Position numbers and translations under genes: made by a program | Shown: positions 1 through 8,363 of the stretch, piece after piece | Layout of the letters: every line of letters begins with the position of its first letter | Numbering within the stretch: the stretch's first letter is position 1 | From: Candidimonas sp. | GTDB lineage: Bacteria; Pseudomonadota; Gammaproteobacteria; Burkholderiales; Burkholderiaceae_B | Length of the DNA: 44,787 nt | Direction: 5' to 3' | Assembly: GCA_004297945.1 (NCBI GenBank) | Contig: SCRC01000018.1 | Coordinates: 1 to 44,787 of the forward strand | Notes under the pieces: model-generated | Database searches by the model: none | The model's input: the letters and a program-made list of their open reading frames with translations, nothing else | What the model was told of the DNA's origin: nothing

Positions 1-330
1 GCAGACAGTACCTGTTGTACGGCCAGCGAAGCCGACAAAGTGCACGATTGATTTAGAAATGGAATAAGGCGTGCTCCGGATGCTGACGAAGGGAAGGCGG
101 GGGGTGTCGTCGGGCCGTGTTTGAGCGCAGACGCGCCAGCGGCGTAGCGAGTTTGGCCCGACGCCCGCCTGGGCGAGGCAGATCCGGATCAAGCACGCCG
201 TGCCGGCCCGGCCCCGCCCCCATAGACGGCGTCTTCACATACCAACACATCCAGCCAAATACCCAAGCATCCCGTGCCGTATACCGTTTGAGCAAAAATG
301 CTCTAAATCCAATACGCTAGACAATCGTTA
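1..330. other. gene-free left edge
   Basis: No convincing gene is seen here. The only sizeable ORF (53-295, minus) has low-complexity Arg/Pro-rich composition and no recognisable domain, so it is not called. A hairpin-capable stretch has TCGGGCC at 110-116 and its complement GGCCCGA at 155-161. A short sequence around 45-74 (CGATTGATTTAGAA and flanks) recurs at about 3019-3049. The stretch may hold the 3' region of a gene beyond the window edge or a decayed repeat. Confidence 0.4.
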
Positions 331-1098
331 TCACTTCTTTTTATTGCGAAAAAACTCGCTCATGCGGGCATGCGGCTCATCGCTCTCAAATGCCTGACCA
401 AAGCGTCTGATGCTTTGCTTGACGGCGTCATCCAGATAAGGCGCTTCCCATTCGATCAGCAACTGTTTCTGCATTCTCATGCCCGCCGCACCGCAAGCGG
501 CAAGGCCGCGGGCAAACTCGCCTACCAGAGCATCCAGGTTCTCAGACTCCGTCAAACCGTTCAACAGGCCCCAGGCCAGCGCCATTGGCGCATCAATAAC
601 GTTTCCCGAAAGCATCAACCAGCGGGCTCGCCCCTCGCCAATCAGCCGCGACAACAGCGCCCCCTGGATCACAGAAGGTATGCCAAGCCTCACTTCGGGC
701 ATGGTGAACTGCGATTTCGCCGACGCATAACGCACATCGCAACACGCTGCCAATTCCAGGCCCACCCCAATACACCAGCCATCGATCTTTGCGATGGTCG
801 GCGCAGGAAAAACCCTTACCGATTCGCATAGCTCATACAACCCACGTATAAACATCTCGGCAGACGCGGGCTTAAGATCGACCATTTCCTTGATGTCGGC
901 CCCGCCAATAAACGTTTTGCTGCCGGCGCCCTGAATAATCAATATCTTGATGGACGTATCGGCCGCTAACGAATGGATGAGCGCAGCCAGGTCTTGAGCC
1001 ACTTGGCCACCAATAATATTCAGCGGCCCGCCGTTGCTAATGGTCAGCGTCGCAATACCCAACTCGTCAATCGACACTGCCTGACTTTTCAGATTCAT
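331..1098 (-). CDS. enoyl-CoA hydratase/isomerase (crotonase family)
   Basis: A 255-residue crotonase-fold protein of normal family length. In this family a CoA thioester is held with its carbonyl in an oxyanion hole, most often for hydration of 2-enoyl-CoA. The sequence shows the first oxyanion-hole segment GGAD (about residues 65-68) and the second at GVGLELA (111-117). Both catalytic glutamates of true hydratases appear to be kept: Glu115 in GLELA and Glu135 in MPEV. The protein ends in a basic tail. No strong Shine-Dalgarno precedes the ATG. The gene stands alone on the minus strand, divergent from the WYL regulator at 1491, which could control it. The substrate cannot be read from sequence; a role in fatty or aromatic acid degradation is inferred. 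Confidence 0.88.
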   Translation of the reverse strand: MNLKSQAVSIDELGIATLTISNGGPLNIIGGQVAQDLAALIHSLAADTSIKILIIQGAGSKTFIGGADIKEMVDLKPASAEMFIRGLYELCESVRVFPAPTIAKIDGWCIGVGLELAACCDVRYASAKSQFTMPEVRLGIPSVIQGALLSRLIGEGRARWLMLSGNVIDAPMALAWGLLNGLTESENLDALVGEFARGLAACGAAGMRMQKQLLIEWEAPYLDDAVKQSIRRFGQAFESDEPHARMSEFFRNKKK

Positions 1099-1490
1099 GT
1101 TTTAACTATACTGGCTAGGTGTTTGAGGGCCGCATCAACTACAAGCAAGAAATCGGCGCCACAACAGATCGACCGTTAAAAGAATTACTTTGTTGCCATC
1201 GTAAAGCACAACGCCTAATAAGCGTAGTCTTTCCGCGCTAACGCGGGCCGTTAATCCAAACTGCCGGCATACTATGAAACGCAGCCCTGATATTGCCCTT
1301 GATAACACACCGTATAAATGTGAGGTTAGAGTTTGGGATTATGCAATCCAATGTCGGCCAATCACGAACCAAATTCCGGCCAATCAGGAATTAAACACCG
1401 GCCAATCAGGATTCTGGCACCATCTATGCCGAGGAAATCGACAGGGAATAATTTTAAACTAGCAGCACAAACGGAAACAGGCAGCTATAA
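1099..1490. promoter_or_regulatory. divergent intergenic region with 22-bp direct repeats
   Basis: This region separates the minus-strand enoyl-CoA hydratase from the plus-strand WYL regulator. Three copies of CGGCCAATCA, each followed by a gaa or gat trinucleotide, begin at 1355, 1377 and 1399, exactly 22 bp apart (about two helical turns). The array ends about 80 bp before the regulator's start. That spacing is typical of a multimeric operator on one DNA face, so autoregulation or control of the divergent hydratase is possible. No clean -35/-10 pair was identified. Short ORFs in the region have no support. Confidence 0.45.
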
Positions 1491-2180
1491 ATGTCACGGC
1501 CAGAACGCCTTCTTGAACTGCTCCAGTTGCTGCGCCGCCATCGCCTGCCCATAAGCGGCAAAAAACTGGCGGACGATCTGGGTATCAGCGTACGCACCCT
1601 ATATCGAGACATTGCCTCTCTGCAGGCGCAAGGCGCCATGATAGAGGGGGAGCGAGGCATGGGCTACATTCTGCAGCCCGGCTTCATGCTGCCTCCGCTC
1701 ATGTTTTCCGACGACGAGATCGAGGCGCTCGTGCTGGGTTCACGCTGGGTCAGCAAACGAGCAGACCAACAGCTTGCATCGGCGGCATCGAATGCGCTGG
1801 CCAAGATTGCCGCCGTGCTTCCCAAAGACCTCCGCGACAATATGGATAACAATGCGTTGTTTATCGGGCCCAACGATGCGGCAAGACCGGAGGACATCGA
1901 TTTAGGACTGGTAAGAAAAGCCATCCGTACCCGGCATAAACTGTCCATCACGTATTCCGATCAAGAGGGGGTCGAGTCGCGCCGCACGATATGGCCCATT
2001 GCCATCGGGTTCTTCGAGACGTCCCGCCTGCTCGTTTCATGGTGCGAATTACGAGATGATTTTCGGCATTTTCGGACGGACAGGATATCTTGCCTTACCT
2101 GGCCCGGCCTGCACTATCCACGCAGCAAGCAAGCCCTGCTCAAAGAGTGGAGAAAGACCCAGGGCATACCTGCAACCTGA
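1491..2180 (+). CDS. YafY-type HTH/WYL transcriptional regulator
   Basis: 229 residues. An N-terminal DeoR/HTH_11-type winged helix spans about residues 1-58 (RPERLLELLQLLRRHRLPIS, then the recognition segment with VRTLYRDIASL). A WYL effector domain follows at about 135-210, with the family's conserved HFRTDRI stretch. As in the YafY subgroup, the W-Y-L tripeptide itself is not literal: the strand reads RLLVSWCELR. WYL domains are thought to bind small ligands or nucleic acid, and members are mostly autoregulated or control a divergent gene. The divergent hydratase and the repeat array upstream fit that pattern, but this is inference. Confidence 0.88.
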   Translation: MSRPERLLELLQLLRRHRLPISGKKLADDLGISVRTLYRDIASLQAQGAMIEGERGMGYILQPGFMLPPLMFSDDEIEALVLGSRWVSKRADQQLASAASNALAKIAAVLPKDLRDNMDNNALFIGPNDAARPEDIDLGLVRKAIRTRHKLSITYSDQEGVESRRTIWPIAIGFFETSRLLVSWCELRDDFRHFRTDRISCLTWPGLHYPRSKQALLKEWRKTQGIPAT

Positions 2181-2342
2181 TCGATGCGGCAAGAATACTG
2201 GCCAAGCCTGCAGTTCCCCACAGACAATCATGTGCGCTACTGACAGAATCTGACAGCGGCCGGCGTTAGGATGGCTTCGATCTGCACAGGAACCCACCTC
2301 TGCATCAGAGACGACTGTATTCAACCATCAAGGAGCACCGGC

Positions 2343-2714
2343 ATGACTCATCCCACTTATATTCTTCTTTACGTCGACTCCCCCGCCTCCAGCGCCAGTT
2401 TCTATGCTGCATTGCTTGACAAAAAACCTGTCGAAACCTCGCCAACCTTTGCCCTGTTCGTCCTGGATTCGGGCCTCAAGCTCGGATTGTGGTCCAGGCA
2501 CACGGTAGAACCGGCCGCTACGGCCACCGGCGGCGGAGCCGAGCTCGCTTTCTCGGTCGCCGACAACGATACTGTTCGCGCCATGCATGCCGAATGGGTA
2601 AGTCGCGGGCTGGTTGTGACGCAGGCGCCAACCCAGCTGGATTTCGGGTACACCTTTGTTGCCCTTGATCCGGACGGCCACCGCCTGCGTGTTTTTGCGT
2701 TGTCTGCAGAATGA
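2343..2714 (+). CDS. VOC (glyoxalase/bleomycin-resistance fold) protein
   Basis: 123 residues in one vicinal oxygen chelate domain with paired beta-alpha-beta-beta-beta modules. The N-terminal module starts YILLYVDSPASSASFYAALL and the C-terminal one ends TFVALDPDGHRLRVFA, a hallmark of the family. The ATG at 2343 is chosen because AAGGAG lies about 8 nt upstream and the domain starts immediately; a longer in-frame start at 2271 has no such support. Members include dioxygenases, glyoxalases and drug-binding proteins; the specific function is unknown. The stop codon overlaps the next ORF's start (ATGA), which indicates translational coupling. Confidence 0.85.
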   Translation: MTHPTYILLYVDSPASSASFYAALLDKKPVETSPTFALFVLDSGLKLGLWSRHTVEPAATATGGGAELAFSVADNDTVRAMHAEWVSRGLVVTQAPTQLDFGYTFVALDPDGHRLRVFALSAE

Positions 2715-2914
2715 ATCAAAACTGGATTGCCGTGGCATCGGCCGATCACGTGCAGCGTGGCCGTGAAGCCGGCTTCATGCAGGCCATTGCCGCCGCAATG
2801 GGTGTCTGGTTTCCCGACGCGCCGCAAGCTGATGTCAATGCCGACATGAATCCGTCCGGTACGGTGATTGCTTTTGAAGTCTACGACGTTGACGAGGAAG
2901 GCAGGCTATTGTGA
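2711..2914 (+). CDS. short ORF with EVE-domain-like N-terminus
   Basis: A 67-residue ORF whose ATG overlaps the VOC stop by 4 nt. The first 24 residues (WIAVASADHVQRGREAGFMQ) strongly resemble the start of EVE-domain proteins, a PUA-like fold thought to read modified bases. The family's following segment, with its HGK and GDG signatures, is missing. Instead there is an unrelated-looking acidic tail ending DVDEEGRLL. An intact EVE protein is about 140-150 residues, so this is probably a truncated or internally deleted remnant fused to other sequence. It could be a short functional protein. A REP pair begins 20 bp after its stop. Confidence 0.45.
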   Translation: MNQNWIAVASADHVQRGREAGFMQAIAAAMGVWFPDAPQADVNADMNPSGTVIAFEVYDVDEEGRLL

Positions 2915-2934
2915 CTGGCCTTAGCCTTATTGAT

Positions 2935-3003
2935 GGCAGCCACAAGGGCTGCCGCTACATGATTGACGGCCGCGTATTGGTAGAAGCAGCCCTTCTTGCT
3001 GCC
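2935..3003. repeat. REP pair (class A stems), heads inward
   Basis: Two 24-nt palindromic elements in opposite orientation. The left copy (2935-2958) is on the minus strand with stem GGCAGCC/GGCTGCC and head GTAG at its right end. The right copy (2980-3003) is on the plus strand with head GTAG and a diverged stem (GCAGCC/TTGCTGC). They are separated by 21 nt and lie between the EVE-like ORF and the GntR gene. This is the only REP pair left of the catabolic cluster. Confidence 0.75.
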
Positions 3004-3134
3004 ATCCCAGTCAGCCCGCGATTGATTTAGAAGTGGAGTTACACCGTGCGTGGCGCTTGCCCGCATTAAAAAATATAACGTAAATTTGCGAGCTTATCCT
3101 ATAATGTATTAATACGACATAGGACATTATGATT

Positions 3135-3947
3135 ATGCCACGCAGCGTCAAAAAAGCCGCCTCATCGCAAGCTATGCTTGATCCCCTCTGCGAAGAACCC
3201 CTCTATATGCAAATTGCCAATCGCTTGGCAGACGAGATTTCTACAGCTCGCCTGGCTCCCGGCATGCGCATACCCAGCGAAGCCGAACTGATGTCGCTGT
3301 ATGGCGTCAGCCGCATTACGGTGCGTCAAGCTATGGCGTTACTCGCCCGTAACGGTCAGGTGGTGGCGCGCCGCGGCAAGGGTACGTATGTGTCGCGGCC
3401 ACCTTTGCATCAAGACCTTGGCATGTTTCAAGGCTTCCAGGACGCCTTGCGCAACCAGGGCGTCGAGCCGCAGACTGAGCTGCTCGAATTTTCAATCTCC
3501 GCCGGCCGCACTGACCCAACACTCCCCGAAGGCCTGGACCTGCCGGTGCGTATGCGGCGGCGTTATTGCGTGGACGGCGAGCCTTTCGCAGTCGTGGAAG
3601 CATTTTTGCCTGCGTCGGCGGCGGCTGTCGGCGAAAAACGCGCACGCGAGCTGATGGTCTATGAAATCCTGCAGCAGTTTCTCGGCTTGCGCATTGGCCG
3701 TGCCGACGTGACCATTCGATGCGCGCAAGCGACCGCCAAAGTGGCGCGCGAGCTAAGCATCAATACGGCAACCAATATGCTTGTCATGGAAAGAACGTCT
3801 CGAACCGCGCCCGGAGTCATTTGTGAATTCATGCGTATCTACATTATCCCGGAACGTTATACGTTCCGATTGAGCTTGCCCGGGCCGCTGGAGATTGCAA
3901 ACGCCATACGCCCGGTCGAAACCACCAAAAGGCTGAAATTGCACTAA
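3135..3947 (+). CDS. GntR-family regulator, HutC/UTRA type
   Basis: 270 residues from the ATG at 3135. An N-terminal GntR winged helix covers about residues 20-88 (PLYMQIANRLADEI; SEAELMSLYGVSRITVRQAM; RRGKGTYV). A UTRA ligand domain follows to the end, where HutC-type repressors bind their effector. The start at 3135 is preferred over the in-frame ATG at 3129 because AGGA at 3121-3124 sits 10 nt from the former and only 4 nt from the latter. TATAAT occurs at 3100-3105, and CCTAT/ATAGG half-sites flank the likely start region, which could be an autoregulatory operator. The gene directly precedes the Bug receptor and aconitase X genes and probably controls them. Confidence 0.9.
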   Translation: MPRSVKKAASSQAMLDPLCEEPLYMQIANRLADEISTARLAPGMRIPSEAELMSLYGVSRITVRQAMALLARNGQVVARRGKGTYVSRPPLHQDLGMFQGFQDALRNQGVEPQTELLEFSISAGRTDPTLPEGLDLPVRMRRRYCVDGEPFAVVEAFLPASAAAVGEKRARELMVYEILQQFLGLRIGRADVTIRCAQATAKVARELSINTATNMLVMERTSRTAPGVICEFMRIYIIPERYTFRLSLPGPLEIANAIRPVETTKRLKLH

Positions 3948-3990
3948 GACGCCAGAACGCAGCCTGTTTAATCAACCAGGAGGTAGTGCC

Positions 3991-4974
3991 ATGTCATTTT
4001 CGAACCGCCGCCGTCAGCTGATATTTGCACCTGTAATCACCGGACTATCCAGTCTTTGCTATTCAATGCAAGCACTTGCACAAGCGTATCCATCCCGAAA
4101 AATAAGAATGGTCGTGCCCTTTCCTGCGGGCGGCCCAACCGACATTGTGGCCCGGCCGTTGGCGAAACTGCTTGGCGACATACTGAAGCAGCAGGTTTAT
4201 ATCGACAATCGCGGAGGCGCCGGCGGGTCCATAGGCGCGGACGTGGTCGCCATGGCTGCGCCCGACGGCTACACGCTGCTGATGGGAACCGTCGGCACCA
4301 ACGCCATCAATGCCACTCTTTACAAGAAACTGCCCTACAACGCCATCACCAGTTTCACGCCCATCGCCACCGTAGCCAGTGCCCCTATCGCCATTGTGGT
4401 CAACGCCAAGGCAGGCTTCAAGACATTGGCAGACCTCATCTCTCAAGCACGCGCCAAGCCCGGATCGATCAATTACGGTTCGGCAGGTAATGGAACTCCC
4501 GGCCATCTGGCGGGCGCCATGTTCTGCAAGGCAGCCGGCATCAAGTTGACCCATATCCCCTACAAAGGCAGCGCCCCGGCGGTCACGGATCTGATCGGCG
4601 GGACCATTCCATTGATGTTCGATCCGGTTCAGTCAATATTGCCTCACGTGCTGAGCGGCGCGCTGATTGCGCTGGCTGTGACCAGCCTTACCCGATCAAG
4701 GGTACTGCCCAATGTGCCTACCGTATCGGAATCCGGGATCAAGGGCTTCGAAGCAACAGCCTGGTGGGCTGTTTTCGCGCCGGCACAGCTGCCGCCCGAA
4801 ATAAAACGTCGACTGGCCTCAGCTCTCGAAAGCATCGTCCAGTCTGATAGTTACGCCCGCAGGCTGGGCGACATCGGCGTACAAACTTTGAACGTACCCC
4901 TGGCGCCATTTCAAAAAAAGGAAATTGCCAAATGGGGCGACGCCGTTCGTGAAACAGGCCTTTCCCTGGATTGA
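3991..4974 (+). CDS. tripartite tricarboxylate transporter substrate-binding protein (Bug family)
   Basis: 327 residues. A signal peptide ends near ALAQA (about residues 29-31), then comes the Bug core beginning YPSRKIRMVVPFPAGGPTD, whose PFPAGG(P/A)TD segment lines the ligand pocket. Later family signatures are visible: NRGGAGG, PDGYTLL, and the YGSAGNGTPGHLAG stretch. A good AGGAGG Shine-Dalgarno precedes the ATG. These periplasmic receptors bind small carboxylates or amides and deliver them to TctAB membrane subunits. No tctA or tctB is in the window, which is common for Bug proteins in this family. The gene is followed after 4 nt by aconitase X, so its ligand is probably the enzyme's substrate or a precursor. 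Confidence 0.93.
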   Translation: MSFSNRRRQLIFAPVITGLSSLCYSMQALAQAYPSRKIRMVVPFPAGGPTDIVARPLAKLLGDILKQQVYIDNRGGAGGSIGADVVAMAAPDGYTLLMGTVGTNAINATLYKKLPYNAITSFTPIATVASAPIAIVVNAKAGFKTLADLISQARAKPGSINYGSAGNGTPGHLAGAMFCKAAGIKLTHIPYKGSAPAVTDLIGGTIPLMFDPVQSILPHVLSGALIALAVTSLTRSRVLPNVPTVSESGIKGFEATAWWAVFAPAQLPPEIKRRLASALESIVQSDSYARRLGDIGVQTLNVPLAPFQKKEIAKWGDAVRETGLSLD

Positions 4975-4978
4975 AACC

Positions 4979-6214
4979 ATGAATTTAAATGACGAAGAAA
5001 AAGCCATGCTGGCCGGACAGTTCGGCCAAGTGGCCAAGATAGCCATCGCGCATCAAATCACCGTGGGCGATTTTTTTGGCGCCCGCGATTTCGTTCCGGT
5101 CACGCAAGCGCATGTCATGGCCGATACCGAGAGCCTGGGACAGGCCGGCGTGCTGTGGCTGGAAAGCCTGGCCGAGGCCAAAGATGGCCTGCATCGAGTG
5201 CGGGTGCCAACCATCACGGATCCACGCGGAACAGACTTTTCAAAAGCGCATGTCATCGGCCAGGCCGACTGGATGCTGCACCTGGAAAGGCGTGCGATCG
5301 ATGCCTTCGTGGCGCTTGGCGTCAGCATGACAGACACCTGCATCAATTATCAGACGGTGCTGTCGGCGACGCGCGGCGAGCATGTTGCCTTTGGCGATAC
5401 GGGAGTCGTGATCTACTCCAACTCGGTCAACGGTGCCCGGTCCAATTTTGAAGGCGGCCCGTCCGCGCTGTCGGCCGGACTAACAGGCCGCACGCCGCGC
5501 TACGGCTTCCATCTCGGCGAACACCGGCAGGCTACGTTGCGCGTGCGTGTGAGATGGACCCCGCACACCCTTAACGAATGGGGTGCCCTCGGCGGCGTCA
5601 TCGGGCGTCTGGCCGGAAACTACTGGCAGGTGCCCGTCATAGAAGGCATCGATCGATCTCCCTCTTCGGACGAGCTCAAACATTTTGGCGCCGCCATGGC
5701 CAGTTTCGGATCGACCGCGCTCTACCATATCGTCGGGATCACGCCCGAAGCATCACGTCTGCATGATGTCAACGGTCATATGTTGCCGTTACGACATCAC
5801 ATCGAAAAGCGTGATATCGATGCACTACAGGCAAGCTATGCCGTCGACAACCGAGTCGATGTTGTCGTGTTTTCGGCGCCGCAACTCAGCCTGTTCGAAT
5901 TGCGATCCATTGCCGAGCTGAGCCGAGGGCGCACATTCAAAGTGCCCTTGCTTGCAATCACCAGCCCGCAAATCAAGCCGGACGCCGACAGATTCGGCTA
6001 CACCGAAACGATTGAATCAGCGGGCGGCACGGTAATGTCGGGCATGTGTTTCTATCAGTCGTACGCACGCGAGATCGCGGAAGCTAAAGGCTGGAAGCAC
6101 CTGGCCACCAATAGCGCAAAACTGGTCAACATCCTGGGCGGATATGGTTATGTGCCCAAGCTTGCATCCATGGAGGCCTGCATTGTGGCAGCTGAAAAAG
6201 GAACACTTCAATGA
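4979..6214 (+). CDS. aconitase X catalytic (large) subunit
   Basis: 411 residues matching the AcnX catalytic domain (older name DUF521). Characterised relatives dehydrate cis-3-hydroxy-L-proline or mevalonate-5-phosphate with an iron-sulfur cluster. The N-terminus NLNDEEKAMLAGQFG is typical, which supports the ATG at 4979 over an in-frame start at 4925 overlapping the previous gene. Visible signatures are CINY (Cys121), the SNSVNGARSN active-site loop (about 147-156), GMCF (Cys357) and TNSAK (about 378-382). Cys121 and Cys357 are candidate cluster ligands. The next gene, overlapping by 4 nt, encodes the swivel subunit, giving the split bacterial form. The substrate cannot be assigned from sequence. 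Confidence 0.9.
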   Translation: MNLNDEEKAMLAGQFGQVAKIAIAHQITVGDFFGARDFVPVTQAHVMADTESLGQAGVLWLESLAEAKDGLHRVRVPTITDPRGTDFSKAHVIGQADWMLHLERRAIDAFVALGVSMTDTCINYQTVLSATRGEHVAFGDTGVVIYSNSVNGARSNFEGGPSALSAGLTGRTPRYGFHLGEHRQATLRVRVRWTPHTLNEWGALGGVIGRLAGNYWQVPVIEGIDRSPSSDELKHFGAAMASFGSTALYHIVGITPEASRLHDVNGHMLPLRHHIEKRDIDALQASYAVDNRVDVVVFSAPQLSLFELRSIAELSRGRTFKVPLLAITSPQIKPDADRFGYTETIESAGGTVMSGMCFYQSYAREIAEAKGWKHLATNSAKLVNILGGYGYVPKLASMEACIVAAEKGTLQ

Positions 6215-6696
6215 AAGAACTGATACTGCAGGCCCGCCAGGCGATGGGGCATAAAGTTGCAGGAAAGGCGCTTGTCGCCCACGATGGCCTTTCGGCGCGT
6301 TACGACCTGGACCGGCTGCGCGGCGTGTTTTCACGACCCGCCCATAAATTAGCTGGCCAGTCTTATATCGACTGCATCCTGGTTCTGGACACGGCCAAAG
6401 GCGGCGTGGCCAGCGCATGGATGCTGTACGAAATGCGCTCGCGCAACATGGCTCCGCGAGCCATTGTGTTCAATTCGGTCAATACCATTCTGGTGCAAGG
6501 CGCAGCGCTGGCCGACATCACCATGCTCGCGGGCTTCGATGAAGACATTACCGCTCTGGTGCCGCACGGATCGTGGGTTGAAGTTGATCCACAGGCCAAG
6601 ACACTGCAGGTAATCGACCAGTCCGGTCAGACCATTGCCGATCCAGCAGGCGCTACAGACGGCATCCCGTTCAAGCATGTGCGTGGGCCTCGGTAA
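6211..6696 (+). CDS. aconitase X swivel (small) subunit, DUF126
   Basis: 161 residues matching the AcnX swivel domain. It shows the AGKALVAHDGLSARYDLD opening, a central GGVASAWML(Y)EM segment and an end rich in small residues. In two-subunit AcnX enzymes this part closes over the active site of the catalytic subunit. The ATG overlaps the large-subunit stop by 4 nt, so the two are translationally coupled and should form one enzyme. In related swivel domains a conserved Ser contacts the substrate; Ser51/Ser68-region residues were not assigned here. No clear terminator was seen after the stop. A 269-nt regulatory gap follows. Confidence 0.9.
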   Translation: MKELILQARQAMGHKVAGKALVAHDGLSARYDLDRLRGVFSRPAHKLAGQSYIDCILVLDTAKGGVASAWMLYEMRSRNMAPRAIVFNSVNTILVQGAALADITMLAGFDEDITALVPHGSWVEVDPQAKTLQVIDQSGQTIADPAGATDGIPFKHVRGPR

Positions 6697-6965
6697 GTTG
6701 GCGGCCTTCTTTCGAGGTATCGACTACGGGACACCCGAACGCAGCACATTTGTTACACAAGAAATAGGTCTTCGCCTCCCAATGAATAATCACATAAATT
6801 GTAAACAATAAATTATAAAACGTTGACATTATCTATTGTTTATGTCCACAATATGATTATCCAATATGTAGACTCTGAGCCAGAGTTTGCAAAAATTGGA
6901 ATAAAAATTGTGCGCACAGTGCCGTTTCATGCACGCAAACAAAACATAATCATTGGAGACAAGCC
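6697..6965 (+). promoter_or_regulatory. MFS gene promoter region with inverted TGTTTA motifs
   Basis: This is an AT-rich leader before the transporter gene. A -35-like TTGACA lies at 6823-6828, but no clean -10 was found at the standard distance. The palindrome ATTGTaaACAAT covers 6798-6809, and ATTGT at 6835-6839 pairs with ACAAT at 6848-6852. TAAACAATA (6802-6810) and its exact complement TATTGTTTA (6834-6842) have centres 32 bp apart, about three helical turns, and bracket the TTGACA. TGTTTA-type half-sites recur before the FCD-type GntR gene, so that regulator is the likely ligand (inference). Confidence 0.5.
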
Positions 6966-8273
6966 ATGCAAGCTCAACTCGATGTCAACGCCAGCCAGGC
7001 CGCCGCCGCGCCTACCCGCGTGCGATGGAAGATATTTTTTCTGATGCTGTTCCTGGTTACCATCAACTATGTTGACCGGGCTTCCATATCGGTCGCCATG
7101 CCACTGATCGGCAAAGAGTTCAATATTGGCCCAGCAATACAAGGCTTGCTGCTAAGCTCATTTTTCTGGACCTACGCCTTTATGCAAATCCCCGGCGGCA
7201 TGCTGGCGGACAAGTTCGGACCACGTGTGGTGATCGCCAGCGCAACGTTCTTCTGGGGCCTGTTTCAAGCTGTCGCTGCAGCGTCGGTGAGCTGGGTGAT
7301 CCTGCTTCTTACTCGCTTAGGCCTTGGCGCATCCGAAGCACCGATCTACCCCGCCGGCGGCAAACTCAATGCCATGTGGATGACACAAAACGAACGCGGG
7401 CGCGGCGCGACACTCCTGGATGGTGGCGCCCCATTGGGTTCTGCCCTCGGCGCCATTCTGATCTCGTTTCTGATTGTCATCTTTCACTCGTGGCGCGCAG
7501 CCTTCATCATCGCCGGCGTAGGCACAATGATCGCCGGGCTTTGGGCGTGGTATTACATACGCAACAATCCACGTGAACATCCCGGCGCCAACGAGGCTGA
7601 AGCTCGCCATATCGAAGGCAGTCACGCCCTGGAACAGGCTACGGAACCGGCCATCGTCAGCGGCCGTTTGCTGGACTTTTTTAAATATCGGTCGGTGTGG
7701 GGCATGTTCTTCGGCTGGATGTTTTTCAATACCTTGTTCTACGGGCTGCTGACCTGGATACCCAGCTATCTTTCCGAAGCGCGTGGCTTGAATATCAAAC
7801 AGATGGGCGGCGCCGTATTCATCATGTTCTTTGCCGGATTTATCGGCGAGTTGGTCGGTGGATGGCTGGCCGACAAATGGCGGGCTGCCGGCGCCTCACA
7901 AGGCAAAGTGATGCGCACACTGTGTGGCGTTGCGTCAATTCTCGCTACCATTTCCATTTTCAGTGTTTCGCAGATTACCGATCCCGTTGCGGTCGTTGTC
8001 ATGCTGTCGGCTACGTTGTTCTTTCTGCGCTGGTGCGGCCTGTACTGGTGCATTCCGGCAATTCTCGGTACGCGCAATACCGTGGGGTTTTTAGGCGGCA
8101 CGATGAATCTGGGCGGTAACATCGCGGGTGTAGGCGTGCCTATCCTGGTGGGTCTGATCGTACAAATGACCGGGTCCTTCTTTCTGGCATTCATGCTGTT
8201 TGCAGCGGCGGGGGTAGGCCTATTCGTTTGCTCTACCTTGCTCATTGATTACAGCAAGAAGCTGCCTGTCTGA
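6966..8273 (+). CDS. MFS transporter, anion:cation symporter (ACS) type
   Basis: 435 residues with about 12 hydrophobic segments. The segment NYVDRASISVAMP in the first helix, the loop signature GGMLADKFGPR between helices 2 and 3, and the later GGWLADKW are typical of ACS-family permeases for hexuronates, glucarate, tartrate and related organic anions. The ATG at 6966 follows TTGGAGACAAGCC, a good Shine-Dalgarno. It probably imports the cluster's carboxylate substrate with protons. Together with the Bug receptor this gives two possible uptake routes in one cluster. The specific substrate is unknown. A strong hairpin follows 37 nt after the stop. Confidence 0.9.
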   Translation: MQAQLDVNASQAAAAPTRVRWKIFFLMLFLVTINYVDRASISVAMPLIGKEFNIGPAIQGLLLSSFFWTYAFMQIPGGMLADKFGPRVVIASATFFWGLFQAVAAASVSWVILLLTRLGLGASEAPIYPAGGKLNAMWMTQNERGRGATLLDGGAPLGSALGAILISFLIVIFHSWRAAFIIAGVGTMIAGLWAWYYIRNNPREHPGANEAEARHIEGSHALEQATEPAIVSGRLLDFFKYRSVWGMFFGWMFFNTLFYGLLTWIPSYLSEARGLNIKQMGGAVFIMFFAGFIGELVGGWLADKWRAAGASQGKVMRTLCGVASILATISIFSVSQITDPVAVVVMLSATLFFLRWCGLYWCIPAILGTRNTVGFLGGTMNLGGNIAGVGVPILVGLIVQMTGSFFLAFMLFAAAGVGLFVCSTLLIDYSKKLPV

Positions 8274-8310
8274 CATCAAAGCCAGACATCGCCACTATTG
8301 GCAACTCGGT

Positions 8311-8340
8311 GAAAGCCTCAGAACTCATTCTGAGGCTTTC
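8311..8340 (+). terminator. hairpin terminator after MFS gene
   Basis: A perfect 12-bp stem, GAAAGCCTCAGA (8311-8322) and TCTGAGGCTTTC (8329-8340), has a 6-nt loop. There is no long T run after it, so it may be a leaky terminator or an mRNA 3' protector. It separates the MFS gene from the racemase-like gene 23 nt downstream. Confidence 0.6.
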
Positions 8341-8363
8341 AATAAGTCAATAAAGAGTCTCTA

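Noticed and set aside
53-295. 80-codon minus-strand ORF at the left edge
   Set aside because: Low-complexity Arg/Pro-rich translation, no domain and no convincing ribosome binding site. High GC alone explains the open frame.
1274-1554. Two short plus-strand ORFs upstream of the WYL regulator
   Set aside because: They read through the 22-bp repeat array and have no domain or ribosome binding site.
4925-4978. Longer start for the aconitase X large subunit
   Set aside because: It would overlap the receptor gene by 50 nt, and the family N-terminus begins at the ATG at 4979.
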